A stretch of 64,000 nt of DNA from positions 558,001 through 622,000 of the forward strand of contig NZ_JAPKNA010000002.1 in assembly GCF_026344135.1 (NCBI RefSeq), read 5' to 3'. How positions within the stretch are numbered: position 1 is the first letter of the stretch; each line of letters opens with the position of its first letter. The translations under genes and the position numbers were made by a program. Origin of the DNA: Alcaligenes parafaecalis (GTDB lineage Bacteria; Pseudomonadota; Gammaproteobacteria; Burkholderiales; Burkholderiaceae_B). This document shows positions 8,442 through 17,045 of the stretch, piece after piece. The notes under the pieces were generated by a model. That model was not told the DNA's origin. It saw only the letters and a program-made list of their open reading frames with translations, and did no database searches.

Positions 8442-10520
8442 ATGATGCGATTGAATCTGGCTGTTTTGCAACGATGGGTGTTCAGCTTGTTCTTGGTGGG
8501 TGGTCTGTTAGGCTGCTCTGGACAGACTGCGGTGTCACCAGACAAGGCCCACTACGAGTTTTCCATGGAGCAGGACAGCCTGGAGATGAGGGACGGTGTG
8601 CGGCTGGCGGTAACTTACTATCGGCCATCAGCCAGAACAGCAGGGGAAACCTTCCCGGTCATCCTGGAAATGCTGCCTTATCGCAAGGACGATTTTTTCG
8701 CTCTGGGTGACTACGACTACGGTTCTTATTTTGCCAAGCGAGGCTATGTGCTGGCTCGGGTCGATGTGCGTGGTACCGGAGGCAGCACTGGCCCTGTCCC
8801 CGTCAGTGAGTATTCGTCCGCCGAGATTGCCGATGCCGAGGAGCTGATTGATCAGTTGTCCCGCAAGAGCTGGTCCAATGGCAAGGTGGGCATGTATGGC
8901 TTGTCCTGGAGCGCGTTCAATTCCTTGATGACGGCGCACAGAAAGCCGCCTGCGCTCAAGGCCATTATTGCGGCGCACGGCTCCACCGATCTGTTCTACA
9001 ACGATGTTCACTACATTGATGGTGCCTTGCATATTGACTCCTATGCGCACCAGATCGATACCGACAATGCCATGCCGCAGAGCCCGGAATATAGGATTGA
9101 TGAGGAATACTTCAAGAACCGTTTTGATCGTGAGCCCTGGATCTTCACCTGGCTGCGCCAACAGCAGGATGGCGAGTTCTGGCGCGCCGAGTCCCTGGCC
9201 TTCAAAAAACAGCCTTTGGAAGTTCCGGCTTATTTGATCGGGGGCTTGCTGGATGGTTACCGTGACTTCGCTCTGGATGTCAGTCGGACCTCCAAGGCGC
9301 CTGTGATTGTGGAAATGGGCCCCTGGAATCACGCCTGGCCGGAGTATGGAGCGCCAGGTCCCAATTATGAGTGGCGCGAGAAGGCGGTGCGCTGGTGGGA
9401 TTACTGGCTCAAAGGCATAGATACCGGGGTGCTGGATGAACCCCGCCGAATGGCCTTCATGCGCACGGGTCATGCACCTGCAACAGACCTGAAAACCGTG
9501 CCCGGCTATTGGCGCTGTGATCCGCAATGGCCGGTAGACGGTGCGAAGACTCAACGCCTGCATCCTCAAGCTGGGCCTCAACTGGCGTCTATCTCACCTG
9601 CCTCGGGTTTGGCTCGGACTTTGCAGTACAAGGCCGGAGCGGGCTTGGCGGGTGGTGGCTGGTGGGGTGAACAGACGGGGGATATGTCTGCCGATGATGC
9701 TCATAGCCTGGTCTATGACTCGGCACCCTTGGCCGAGGCCATGGAAATAATGGGCATGCCCAAGGTGCGCTTGAAGGTCGCGGCTGATGCACCTTTTTAT
9801 CAATGGACGGTGCGACTGGAAGATGTGGCCCCGGATGGTCAGGTGTCTTTGGTCAGCGGAGCAATTATCAACCCCTCTCAGCGTGTTTCGCGCCTGGAAC
9901 CCCAAGCCTTGGTGCCAGGTGAGGCGACCAAGCTGGAGACCTCCATTCATTTCACTACGTGGCGCTTCAAGCCGGGACACCGTATTCGTTTAGCTGTAAG
10001 CAATGCCCAGTTCCCCATGGTTTGGCCTAGTCCTACACCCGGTGTGACCAGTCTGTTTGTGGGCGCTGATACGTGGGTGGATTTGCCCGTGGTGCCGGTA
10101 CGGCAGCAGGGTACGCAGGCTTGCGTGATGTCGCCACCCCAGGCTAGTGAAGCGGCTCCTTTTGGTCGCACTATTGATGGCGACGGCCCTGTATTCAGCA
10201 GTGTCCGCAACGAAGAGACGGGCGATTCGATTTTTACGACTAGCAATGAGCTTAGCTGGGTCCTGCATGACAATCTGTACCGGTCCGAGGAGATGTATCG
10301 CTGGGAGGTCAACGATGCTACGCCCGCCAAGGCGCGTTATCAGGGTGATCGGCGCAATGTCTTTACCATTCAGGGGAGGGAAATAGATTTGTCGGCCCAG
10401 GCCAGGATCGAGTCTGATGAATCCTATTTCTACCTCACCTTCACTCGGGTACTGAAACAGGACGGTGTTTTGGTCCGGGAAAAGACGTGGCAGGACCGTA
10501 TTGCACGGGTCTATCAGTAA
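8442..10520 (+). CDS. CocE/X-prolyl-dipeptidyl-peptidase (S15) family hydrolase, lipoprotein
   Basis: A 692-residue predicted lipoprotein. Residues 1-24 form a signal peptide ending in lipobox GLLG-Cys25, so it should be anchored to a membrane facing the periplasm. An alpha/beta-hydrolase domain follows, with RVDVRGTGGS, the nucleophile elbow GLSWSA (Ser155), a candidate acid in GGLLDGYRD and a candidate His in GPWNHAWPE. The last 250 residues form the jelly-roll domain of S15/CocE enzymes. The family cleaves acyl esters or X-Pro peptides; the true substrate is unknown. A start one codon later is equally possible. The gene stands alone and is followed by a strong bidirectional terminator shared with the convergent carboxylesterase gene. 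Confidence 0.85.
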   Translation: MMRLNLAVLQRWVFSLFLVGGLLGCSGQTAVSPDKAHYEFSMEQDSLEMRDGVRLAVTYYRPSARTAGETFPVILEMLPYRKDDFFALGDYDYGSYFAKRGYVLARVDVRGTGGSTGPVPVSEYSSAEIADAEELIDQLSRKSWSNGKVGMYGLSWSAFNSLMTAHRKPPALKAIIAAHGSTDLFYNDVHYIDGALHIDSYAHQIDTDNAMPQSPEYRIDEEYFKNRFDREPWIFTWLRQQQDGEFWRAESLAFKKQPLEVPAYLIGGLLDGYRDFALDVSRTSKAPVIVEMGPWNHAWPEYGAPGPNYEWREKAVRWWDYWLKGIDTGVLDEPRRMAFMRTGHAPATDLKTVPGYWRCDPQWPVDGAKTQRLHPQAGPQLASISPASGLARTLQYKAGAGLAGGGWWGEQTGDMSADDAHSLVYDSAPLAEAMEIMGMPKVRLKVAADAPFYQWTVRLEDVAPDGQVSLVSGAIINPSQRVSRLEPQALVPGEATKLETSIHFTTWRFKPGHRIRLAVSNAQFPMVWPSPTPGVTSLFVGADTWVDLPVVPVRQQGTQACVMSPPQASEAAPFGRTIDGDGPVFSSVRNEETGDSIFTTSNELSWVLHDNLYRSEEMYRWEVNDATPAKARYQGDRRNVFTIQGREIDLSAQARIESDESYFYLTFTRVLKQDGVLVREKTWQDRIARVYQ

Positions 10521-10546
10521 GTCTGTACGGGCCAGAACCAAAAAAA

Positions 10547-10576
10547 ACGCCGCTGTAATCACAGCGGCGTTTTTTT
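10547..10576. terminator. Bidirectional intrinsic terminator
   Basis: A perfect 10-base-pair stem (ACGCCGCTGT / ACAGCGGCGT) with loop AATC, preceded by an A-run and followed by a T-run. It can therefore serve both the S15 lipoprotein gene and the convergent carboxylesterase gene. Confidence 0.92.
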
Positions 10577-10589
10577 GTGTGTGGCGAAC

Positions 10590-11258
10590 TTAGCGCAGTA
10601 TTTGCTTGAAGAACTGGCCAATGGCCGTGATTTCTTCCGGGCAGACGGCGTGGGGCATGGGATACACATTCCATTGCACCTGATAGCCCATGGCTTCCAA
10701 CTGCTGACGGCTGGCTTCTGCGCGGGTCAGAGGCACCACCGGGTCCATGCTGCCATGAGCCATGAAAATGGGTGTGTCCTGATTGGCCGGGTGGCGCTCC
10801 TTGGCTACCGCAGCGGCCAGGGGCAGATAACCGGACAGACAGAGCATGCCTGCCAGACGTTCGGGCAAGCGCAAGCCGGTTTGCAGCGTCATGGCGCAGC
10901 CTTGCGAAAAGCCGGCCAGCACAATGTTTTCTGTCGGGATGCCACGGGCGTTCTCGCGGGCGATCAGATTCTGCACCTCGATCTGCGATTGACGCAGGCC
11001 GCTTTCGTCCTCGTGACGCACCAGATCGGCAACATAAATGTCGTACCAGGAACGCATGGCCATGCCGCCGTTAATGGTGACGGGCTGGATGGGGGCGTGC
11101 GGGAAAATGAAACGGATGGCGGGGGCATCTTGCAGGCCCAGTTCGGGCACTATAGGGGCAAAATCGTGGCCATCGGCACCCAGACCATGCAGCCAGATAA
11201 CGGCGTGCTGGGGATTGGCACCGGTTTCAATCTCAATCGACTCAAGCAGAGGGTTCAT
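10590..11258 (-). CDS. Alpha/beta-hydrolase, phospholipase/carboxylesterase family
   Basis: A 222-residue cytoplasmic esterase of the lysophospholipase/carboxylesterase family (EstB, YpfH, human APT-like). It carries the family start HAVIWLHGLGADGHDF and the complete triad: Ser118 in GFSQGCAM, Asp172 in MAHGSMDPVVP and His203 in PMPHAV. It should hydrolyse short acyl esters; the natural substrate is unknown. Its start codon overlaps the stop of darP by 4 bases on the same strand, so the two are probably co-transcribed and coupled. Length and motifs are normal for the family. Confidence 0.9.
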   Translation of the reverse strand: MNPLLESIEIETGANPQHAVIWLHGLGADGHDFAPIVPELGLQDAPAIRFIFPHAPIQPVTINGGMAMRSWYDIYVADLVRHEDESGLRQSQIEVQNLIARENARGIPTENIVLAGFSQGCAMTLQTGLRLPERLAGMLCLSGYLPLAAAVAKERHPANQDTPIFMAHGSMDPVVPLTRAEASRQQLEAMGYQVQWNVYPMPHAVCPEEITAIGQFFKQILR

Positions 11259-11809
11259 GCGGACTCCGAAAGATCTACCAAGGTCTTGATGTACTGATAC
11301 AGGGCACGGTAATGCTTGCGCTGTGGGTCCTGGCCTTGTACCAGTGTGGAATTTTTCTCCGCTTCTTTGCGTGCAGCACGAATCAGGGTGCGCAACTGCT
11401 GGATATCGGCGCCGGAAAATTCATTCATGAATTCGGTCAGAGCGTCGTCATCACGCAACAACAGGTCGCGCAGAGCTTCCAGCCTGTGCATGGCACGGGT
11501 GTCTTCCTTGGAGCCGTTTTCCCAGACATCCAGTTGTTTCAGGATCGGTTCCGGTTCCACATTGCGCATCAGCTTGCCCACATAGTGGATTTGACGGCGG
11601 CGACCTTCGCGGGCCGTCGGGCTGATGCGCTTGGCATCCTTGATGGCGGCCATCAAAGGCTCACCCAGATCAAGTTGTTTGAGTCGGTCGTCCGAGAGCT
11701 CGATCAGGCGTTTGCCTAGATCAAGCAGAGCGTGCATCTCGCGTTTTACCTGCGATTTGCTGGGGCGGTCGTAACCGTTTTCATCGATTTCAGTGCGTGG
11801 ACGGGACAT
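11255..11809 (-). CDS. darP: Ribosome-associated protein DarP (YjgA, DUF615)
   Basis: A 184-residue highly charged protein that begins MSRPRTEIDENGYDRPSKSQ, the hallmark of the YjgA/DUF615 family, now known as DarP. That family takes part in late 50S subunit maturation. The frame is open to 11839, but the ATG at 11807-11809 matches the conserved N-terminus. It is divergent from tldE/pmbA with a 67-base gap, an arrangement conserved in many proteobacteria, which supports both calls. The downstream carboxylesterase gene overlaps its stop codon. No clear ribosome-binding site precedes the chosen start. Confidence 0.92.
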   Translation of the reverse strand: MSRPRTEIDENGYDRPSKSQVKREMHALLDLGKRLIELSDDRLKQLDLGEPLMAAIKDAKRISPTAREGRRRQIHYVGKLMRNVEPEPILKQLDVWENGSKEDTRAMHRLEALRDLLLRDDDALTEFMNEFSGADIQQLRTLIRAARKEAEKNSTLVQGQDPQRKHYRALYQYIKTLVDLSESA

Positions 11810-11876
11810 AAGAAGTGAAATAGCAAAGATTGTCGCCAATTGGCTATGATAACCGCCTAACCCTCAAAGAGTAGCA

Positions 11877-13244
11877 ATGAGTCAACCAACTATTTCTCAA
11901 TTGTCGATCAGCGCCAATCAGTTCCAGTTTTGCGAATTGGTGGACGAAGCGCTGCGGCATGCCAAAAAACTGGGCGCCAGTGATGCGGCCGTCGATATTT
12001 CTGAAAACAAAGGTTTGGCGGTCTCCGTGCGCCAGCTTGAACTGGAAACGGTAGAGCAGACGCAAGATCGCTCCTTGGGTGTGACCGTGTTTGCCGGTCA
12101 GCGCAGTGGTTCGGCCTCGACGTCGGATTTTTCCGTCAAAGCCTTGCGTGAAACGGTGGAGGCTGCCTGGCATATTGCCCGCTATACCGCCGAAGATCCT
12201 TTTGCCGGTTTGCCTGAAAAAGACATGCTGGCCCAAAGCTATCCCGATCTGCACTTGCATCACCCCTGGATGCTGGATGCTGACCAGGCGGCCAAGCTGG
12301 CGATTCGTGCCGAGCAGGCTGCGCTGGAATTGAGCCCGCTGATCAGCAATTCCGAAGGCGCATCGGTAGATACGCTTGAAGGGCATTTTGTGATGGGTAA
12401 TAGCCGTGGCTTCTTGGGTGGCTACCCATATAGCCGTCACTCGCTCAGTGTCAGCCCGATTGCAGGCAAGGGCGACAATATGCACCGTGATTACTGGTAC
12501 AGCAGCTCGCGTGACCCTTCCCGTTTAGCCAGCCCGGAGTCGGTGGGACGCTATTCGGCTGAACGCACCTTGTCGCGCCTGTCGGCACGACGTATTCCTA
12601 CTGGCCGCTATCCGGTCTTGTTCGAGGCCCCGCTGGCTGTGGGCCTGATCGGTGCCCTGGTGCAGGCCACCAGCGGCTCGGCGCTGTATCGCAAAACCAG
12701 TTTCTTGCTGGATTCCCTGGGTAAATCTGTCATGGCCAAGCACATTGATGTGCTGGAGCGCCCGCATCTGGCCGCTGCCATGGGTAGTGCTCCGTTTGAC
12801 TCGGAAGGGGTGCGTACCAGTGATCGTGATGTGGTGCGTGGCGGAGAGCTGAAAGGCTACTTCCTGTCCTCCTATGCCGGCCGCAAGCTGGGCATGCCTT
12901 CCACAGGAAATGCGGGTGGCTCGCATAATCTGCTGCTCAGCTCACGTCTGACTCGTCCCGAGGACGATCTGGAGGCCATGCTCAAGAAAATGGGCCGTGG
13001 TTTGCTGGTTACCGAGCTGATCGGCCAGGGTATTAATTACCTGACAGGCGATTACTCGCGTGGTGCTTTTGGCTATTGGGTGGAAAACGGCCGTATTCAG
13101 CACGCTGTGGAAGAGATCACGATTGCCGGTAATCTGGCCGAGATGTTCGCGCAGATTGTGGCGGTAGGTGCCGATACCTTTGCGGCGGGCTCCAAGCGTA
13201 CGGGTTCCATCCTGATCGAGCAGATGTCGGTGGCCGGTTCCTGA
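11877..13244 (+). CDS. pmbA: Metalloprotease TldE/PmbA
   Basis: A 455-residue member of the TldD/TldE family. In Escherichia coli TldE pairs with TldD to form a protease that trims modified peptides such as microcin B17 and degrades CcdA. The sequence shows the family features VSVRQLELETVEQTQDRSLG, the central SNSEG stretch and the C-terminal GGSHNLLLSS and TGDYSRGAFGYWVENG blocks. TldE itself lacks the HExxxH zinc motif of TldD, and none is seen here. tldD is not in this window. The start lies 67 bases from the divergent darP. The protein is full length for the family. Confidence 0.93.
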   Translation: MSQPTISQLSISANQFQFCELVDEALRHAKKLGASDAAVDISENKGLAVSVRQLELETVEQTQDRSLGVTVFAGQRSGSASTSDFSVKALRETVEAAWHIARYTAEDPFAGLPEKDMLAQSYPDLHLHHPWMLDADQAAKLAIRAEQAALELSPLISNSEGASVDTLEGHFVMGNSRGFLGGYPYSRHSLSVSPIAGKGDNMHRDYWYSSSRDPSRLASPESVGRYSAERTLSRLSARRIPTGRYPVLFEAPLAVGLIGALVQATSGSALYRKTSFLLDSLGKSVMAKHIDVLERPHLAAAMGSAPFDSEGVRTSDRDVVRGGELKGYFLSSYAGRKLGMPSTGNAGGSHNLLLSSRLTRPEDDLEAMLKKMGRGLLVTELIGQGINYLTGDYSRGAFGYWVENGRIQHAVEEITIAGNLAEMFAQIVAVGADTFAAGSKRTGSILIEQMSVAGS

Positions 13245-13527
13245 TCCCGGCTGTCTGGAATACCGGGTCAGCCCGCCATGCCTTGTCATAGGTAGGCGGG
13301 TTGTCAGAAACCAGAGGATTACGGTCTGAGTTAGGAGTTGCTTCCTGCTCAGGCCGTTTTCTATGGGGAACCGATCCGGTGTTTCAGATCAAGGAGCCGA
13401 CAAGATAGGGCCTGATTTGCGGGATAATCCGGGCTTTCCCAGCCCCCCATTCGGGGCGCGCCAGTGTACTATCCATAGCATAAAAATATTTCCCAATTAT
13501 CGTCGAATACCCACAAGGAGGTTATTC
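13245..13527. other. Intergenic region upstream of TRAP binding protein gene
   Basis: 283 bases. An imperfect GC-rich inverted repeat (CCCGCC at 13272-13277, GGCGGG at 13295-13300) just after pmbA may terminate it, but the U-run is poor. The TRAP gene is preceded by a strong AAGGAGG at 13515-13521. I see no gene here. Confidence 0.4.
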
Positions 13528-14631
13528 ATGCAGCGTCGCTCGTTTCTGAAAAAGGCAGGTCTTGGCGCCGTCGCCAGCACTGCCGCTATTGCTGCTCCTG
13601 CTATTGCCCAAAGCAATCCCAAGGTTAATTGGAAGCTGACATCGACTTACGGTCCCGCTACCCCGGCTCTGTTTTCGACAGCCCAGGCGTTTTGCAAGAT
13701 GGTGGAAGAGGCCTCGGACGGCAACTTCAACATCCGTCTGTACCCTGCTGGTGAAATCGTTCCTGGTTTTGGCGTGATGGATGCGGTCAGCAACGGCACG
13801 GTGGAGTGTGGTCAGACAGCTTCCTATTACTACTACGGTAAAGATCCTTCTTTCAGCTTCGACACGGCAGTGCCTTTCGGCCTGAACGCGCGTCAGATGA
13901 ATGCCTGGATGCAGGAAGGTAACGGCACCAAGCTGCTGCGTGAACTGTTCGCGACTCGTAACATCGTCAACTTTGCGTTCGGTAACACCGGCACCCAGAT
14001 GGGTGGTTGGTACCGCAAGGAAATCAATTCCCTGGAAGACCTGAAAGGTCTGAAGATGCGTACAGCCGGTTTTGCCGGTGAAGTGCTGGCCCGCATGGGC
14101 GTGGTGCCTCAGCAAGTGCCACCAGGCGATATTTATCCTTCGCTGGAAAAAGGTACGCTGGACGCCGTGGAATTCGTGGGTCCTGTGGACGACGAGAAGC
14201 TGGGCTTCCAGAAAGTGGCCAAATACTACTACTACCCCGGTTGGTGGGAAGGTTCGGCCCAAGTGTCCTTGTACGTGAACGATGCTGCGTTCAAAGCACT
14301 GCCCAAGCAATATCAGTCCCTGATTGAAATTGCTTCGCGTGCCGCAGGCGAGCGCATGATCTCCCAGTACGATGCTCAAAGCCCCGCCGCTTTGCGTCGT
14401 CTGATTGCCAGCGGCGCTGTATTGAAAGCCTTCCCGCGCGACGTGATGGACGAGTCCTTCAAGACTTCCAACATTCTGTACAAGGAATTCTGCGACAAGG
14501 ATCCTATGTTCAAGAAGATTCACGACGACTACATGGGCTTCCGTGACGCGATCGTGCCTTGGTTCCGTGTCGCTGAAGGTTCCTACGACAACTACCTGGG
14601 CATTGCTCTGGCAAACCAGAAAAAAGGCTGA
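13528..14631 (+). CDS. Tat-exported TRAP transporter substrate-binding protein (TakP-like)
   Basis: A 367-residue periplasmic solute-binding protein of the DctP/TakP family. Residues 1-28 form a Tat-type signal peptide (QRRSFLKKAGLGAVAS ... APAIAQ). The mature part has the family segments WKLTSTYGPATPALF, SFDTAVPFGLNARQMNAWM, and KMRTAGFAGEVLARMGVVP with a conserved Arg likely to bind a carboxylate. Relatives bind 2-oxoacids or lactate. The frame is open to 13363, but AAGGAGG and the twin-arginine motif fix the start at 13528. No TRAP permease genes (DctQ/DctM) lie beside it, so it must work with a permease encoded elsewhere. An intrinsic terminator follows. Confidence 0.9.
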   Translation: MQRRSFLKKAGLGAVASTAAIAAPAIAQSNPKVNWKLTSTYGPATPALFSTAQAFCKMVEEASDGNFNIRLYPAGEIVPGFGVMDAVSNGTVECGQTASYYYYGKDPSFSFDTAVPFGLNARQMNAWMQEGNGTKLLRELFATRNIVNFAFGNTGTQMGGWYRKEINSLEDLKGLKMRTAGFAGEVLARMGVVPQQVPPGDIYPSLEKGTLDAVEFVGPVDDEKLGFQKVAKYYYYPGWWEGSAQVSLYVNDAAFKALPKQYQSLIEIASRAAGERMISQYDAQSPAALRRLIASGAVLKAFPRDVMDESFKTSNILYKEFCDKDPMFKKIHDDYMGFRDAIVPWFRVAEGSYDNYLGIALANQKKG

Positions 14632-14689
14632 TTCCCGTAGCTTGGACCGGGCAGAGCAATCTGTTCCGGCTCGACAGGCCTGTCTTATC

Positions 14690-14724
14690 AACCCCTGTTT
14701 TCCAATTGGAAAGCAGGGGTTTTT
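14690..14724. terminator. Intrinsic terminator after TRAP gene
   Basis: A 14-base-pair stem with one wobble (left arm 14690-14703, right arm 14708-14721) and loop AATT, followed by Ts. It ends the TRAP binding-protein transcript. Confidence 0.85.
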
Positions 14725-14961
14725 AATGTGCTTTCCCTCTATGAGAGGGGGCCTGGGTGTGGCAAAAAGCCCGTGTTTTCACACGAAACCCTAGTGTTAT
14801 CCACTATTTATGTTATTATGGCGAGCTATTTGGCAGAAATGCACGGGCGGAATATAACGTCTTGGCAGGGCTGAATGGAGCTGCCCAGCTTGTAAAAGCG
14901 GGTGGATTGTATGGGCCAAGCATGTTGCTTTGACCCAGAATTTTAATATTTAGGAACCATC
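14725..14961 (+). promoter_or_regulatory. rplM-rpsI upstream region
   Basis: 237 bases without a gene, AT-rich around 14800-14825 where TATGTTATTATGG offers a plausible extended -10 element. A leader of about 130 bases precedes rplM, and AGGAA lies just before its ATG. Promoter placement is tentative. I see no recognisable L13 autoregulatory structure. Confidence 0.35.
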
Positions 14962-15390
14962 ATGAAGACCTTCGTGGCCAAGCCGCTTGAAGTCAAACGT
15001 GACTGGTTTGTGATTGACGCTAAAGGCAAAGTCCTTGGTCGTGTGGCCAGCGAAGTCGCACGCCGTTTGCGTGGTAAGCACAAACCCGAATACACCCCTC
15101 ACGTTGATACCGGCGATTACATCATTATCATCAACGCTGCTGACATTGCCGTGACCGGTAACAAAGCGCAGGATAAGAAGTACTATCGTCACTCGAATTA
15201 CCCAGGCGGTATTTACGAAACCAACTTCCAAACCATGCAAGAGCGCTTCCCTGGCCGTGCCGTTGAAAAGGCCGTCAAGGGTATGTTGCCTAAAGGCCCT
15301 CTGGGCTACGCCATGGCCAAGAAACTGAAGGTTTACGCTGGTGCCGAGCATCCTCATAGTGCTCAACAGCCTAAAACTCTGGACATCTAA
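14962..15390 (+). CDS. rplM: 50S ribosomal protein L13
   Basis: A 142-residue large-subunit ribosomal protein, full length for the family. It starts MKTFVAKPLEVKRDWFVIDA and carries the conserved GKVLGRVASEVARRLRGKHK, KKYYRHSNYPGG and PERAVEKAVKGMLPKGPLG-type blocks (here FPGRAVEKAVKGMLPKGPLG). Nine bases separate it from rpsI, the usual bacterial pairing, and both share the terminator after rpsI. AGGAA precedes the ATG. Confidence 0.98.
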   Translation: MKTFVAKPLEVKRDWFVIDAKGKVLGRVASEVARRLRGKHKPEYTPHVDTGDYIIIINAADIAVTGNKAQDKKYYRHSNYPGGIYETNFQTMQERFPGRAVEKAVKGMLPKGPLGYAMAKKLKVYAGAEHPHSAQQPKTLDI

Positions 15391-15399
15391 GGATAGGTC

Positions 15400-15792
15400 A
15401 TGATCGGTAACTGGAATTACGGTACGGGCCGTCGCAAGACCTCCGTTGCTCGTGTCTTCATCAAGAAGGGTTCGGGCCAAATCGTAGTCAACGGCAAGCC
15501 TGTTGACGAATACTTTGCTCGCGAAACGGGTCGCATGATTGTGCGTCAGCCACTGGTGCTGACCAACCATGTTGAATCGTTCGACATCAAGATCAACGTG
15601 CATGGCGGCGGCGAAAGCGGCCAAGCCGGTGCTGCCCGTCACGGCATCACCCGCGCTCTGATCGACTACGATGCAACACTGAAGACAGAACTGAAACAAG
15701 CTGGCTTGGTGACTCGTGACGCTCGTGCTGTTGAGCGTAAGAAAGTCGGTCTGCACAAAGCACGTCGCCGCAAACAGTTCAGCAAGCGTTAA
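15400..15792 (+). CDS. rpsI: 30S ribosomal protein S9
   Basis: A 130-residue small-subunit protein. It begins MIGNWNYGTGRRKTSVARVF, contains INVHGGGESGQAGAARHGI and ends in the basic tail RRRKQFSKR, whose terminal Lys-Arg reaches the ribosomal P site. The length is normal for betaproteobacteria. It is the second gene of the rplM-rpsI operon and is followed by a strong terminator. Confidence 0.98.
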   Translation: MIGNWNYGTGRRKTSVARVFIKKGSGQIVVNGKPVDEYFARETGRMIVRQPLVLTNHVESFDIKINVHGGGESGQAGAARHGITRALIDYDATLKTELKQAGLVTRDARAVERKKVGLHKARRRKQFSKR

Positions 15793-15820
15793 TTCGCCTC
15801 GCGACCTGTTTATGGTGCTC

Positions 15821-15848
15821 AAAAACCCCGGACTTGTCCGGGGTTTTT
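15821..15848 (+). terminator. Intrinsic terminator of rplM-rpsI
   Basis: Stem CCCCGGA / TCCGGGG with loop CTTG, flanked by an A-run and a T-run, directly after rpsI. Confidence 0.92.
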
Positions 15849-15889
15849 GTTTGCTGGCTACATTTGTCCTGCTTTGCTCGGTCTGGTAG

Positions 15890-15917
15890 TTGAGAACAGG
15901 CAGGACTACGTTAAGAT
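15890..15917 (+). promoter_or_regulatory. Candidate argC promoter
   Basis: TTGAGA (15890-15895), a 16-base spacer and TAAGAT (15912-15917) form a reasonable sigma-70 type promoter between the rpsI terminator and argC. Transcription would begin about 25 bases before the ATG. Confidence 0.4.
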
Positions 15918-15951
15918 AGAATTTTTGCTCGTCTCTCTTTCAGGAAAGTTC

Positions 15952-17016
15952 ATGGCTACACATAGCGATACCCGGATCAAGGTAGGGATTGTCGGCGGTA
16001 CAGGTTACACCGGGGTCGAGTTGCTGCGTCTGTTAAGTCAGCACCCTCAGGTTGAGCTGGTCGCCATTACCTCGCGTAAAGAGGACGGCGTGCCAGTGTC
16101 GGATATGTATCCGAACTTGCGTGGCCATGTGAACCTGAAGTTCTCTACCCCAGAAAACGCGAATCTGGAACAGTGCGATGTGGTGTTCTTTGCCACTCCG
16201 CACGGCGTAGCCATGAGCCAGGTCGAGCGTCTGCTGGAAGCAGGCGTACGCGTTATTGATCTAGCTGCCGACTTTCGTCTGCAAGATACGGACGTATTCC
16301 AGAAGTGGTACAAGATGGAGCACACTTGCCCGGATATCCTGAGCCAATCGGCTTACGGTCTGCCCGAGCTGCTGCGCGACAAAATTGCCCAAGCCAAGGT
16401 AATTGGTAATCCTGGTTGCTACCCCACCACCGTGTTGCTGGGCCTGGCTCCCTTGCTGGAAGGCGGTAAAGCGCTGGTTGATACCCAGCATCTGATTGCA
16501 GACTGCAAATCGGGTGTGTCCGGTGCCGGTAAAGGGGCTTCGGTTCCCAATCTGTTTGCCGAGGCCAGCGACAACTTCAAGGCCTACGGCGTGTCGGGGC
16601 ACCGTCACCATCCAGAAATTGTGGAGCAGTTGCAGCGCTTGGCAGGCGGCCCGGTCGGTCTGACCTTTGTGCCTCACTTGGTGCCCATGATTCGCGGCAT
16701 GTTCTCCACGATCTACGCGCGTATCAAGCCCGAAGCCATGGATATCGATTTTCAGGCTTTGTACGAGCAGCGCTACGCTCAGGAAACCTTTGTGGACGTG
16801 TTGCCTGCCGGTACTTTGCCAGAAACCCGCTCGGTACGTGCTTCCAACCAGTTGCGTATTTCCGTGCAACGCCCCGGTAATGGCGACCAACTGATCATTC
16901 TGGTGGTGCAGGACAATCTGGTTAAAGGTGCTTCGGGCCAGGCTGTGCAGAATATGAACATCTTGTTTGGTCTGCCAGAGCAAACAGGTTTGAATCACGT
17001 TGCTATTTTGCCTTAA
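15952..17016 (+). CDS. argC: N-acetyl-gamma-glutamyl-phosphate reductase
   Basis: A 354-residue NADPH-dependent enzyme of arginine biosynthesis that reduces N-acetylglutamyl phosphate to the semialdehyde. The N-terminal Rossmann motif is GIVGGTGYTGVELLRLL, the catalytic cysteine lies in GNPGCYPT, and the family blocks SGVSGAGKG and SGHRHHPEI follow. The open frame extends back to 15847 through the terminator. The ATG at 15952 with AGGAAAG upstream fits the conserved N-terminus and is preferred. This is the long form of ArgC typical of proteobacteria. A short gap leads to the next gene, so these may be co-transcribed. Confidence 0.96.
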   Translation: MATHSDTRIKVGIVGGTGYTGVELLRLLSQHPQVELVAITSRKEDGVPVSDMYPNLRGHVNLKFSTPENANLEQCDVVFFATPHGVAMSQVERLLEAGVRVIDLAADFRLQDTDVFQKWYKMEHTCPDILSQSAYGLPELLRDKIAQAKVIGNPGCYPTTVLLGLAPLLEGGKALVDTQHLIADCKSGVSGAGKGASVPNLFAEASDNFKAYGVSGHRHHPEIVEQLQRLAGGPVGLTFVPHLVPMIRGMFSTIYARIKPEAMDIDFQALYEQRYAQETFVDVLPAGTLPETRSVRASNQLRISVQRPGNGDQLIILVVQDNLVKGASGQAVQNMNILFGLPEQTGLNHVAILP

Positions 17017-17045
17017 AGGGAACTTGGTCTTGGTGAACAGGTCAA

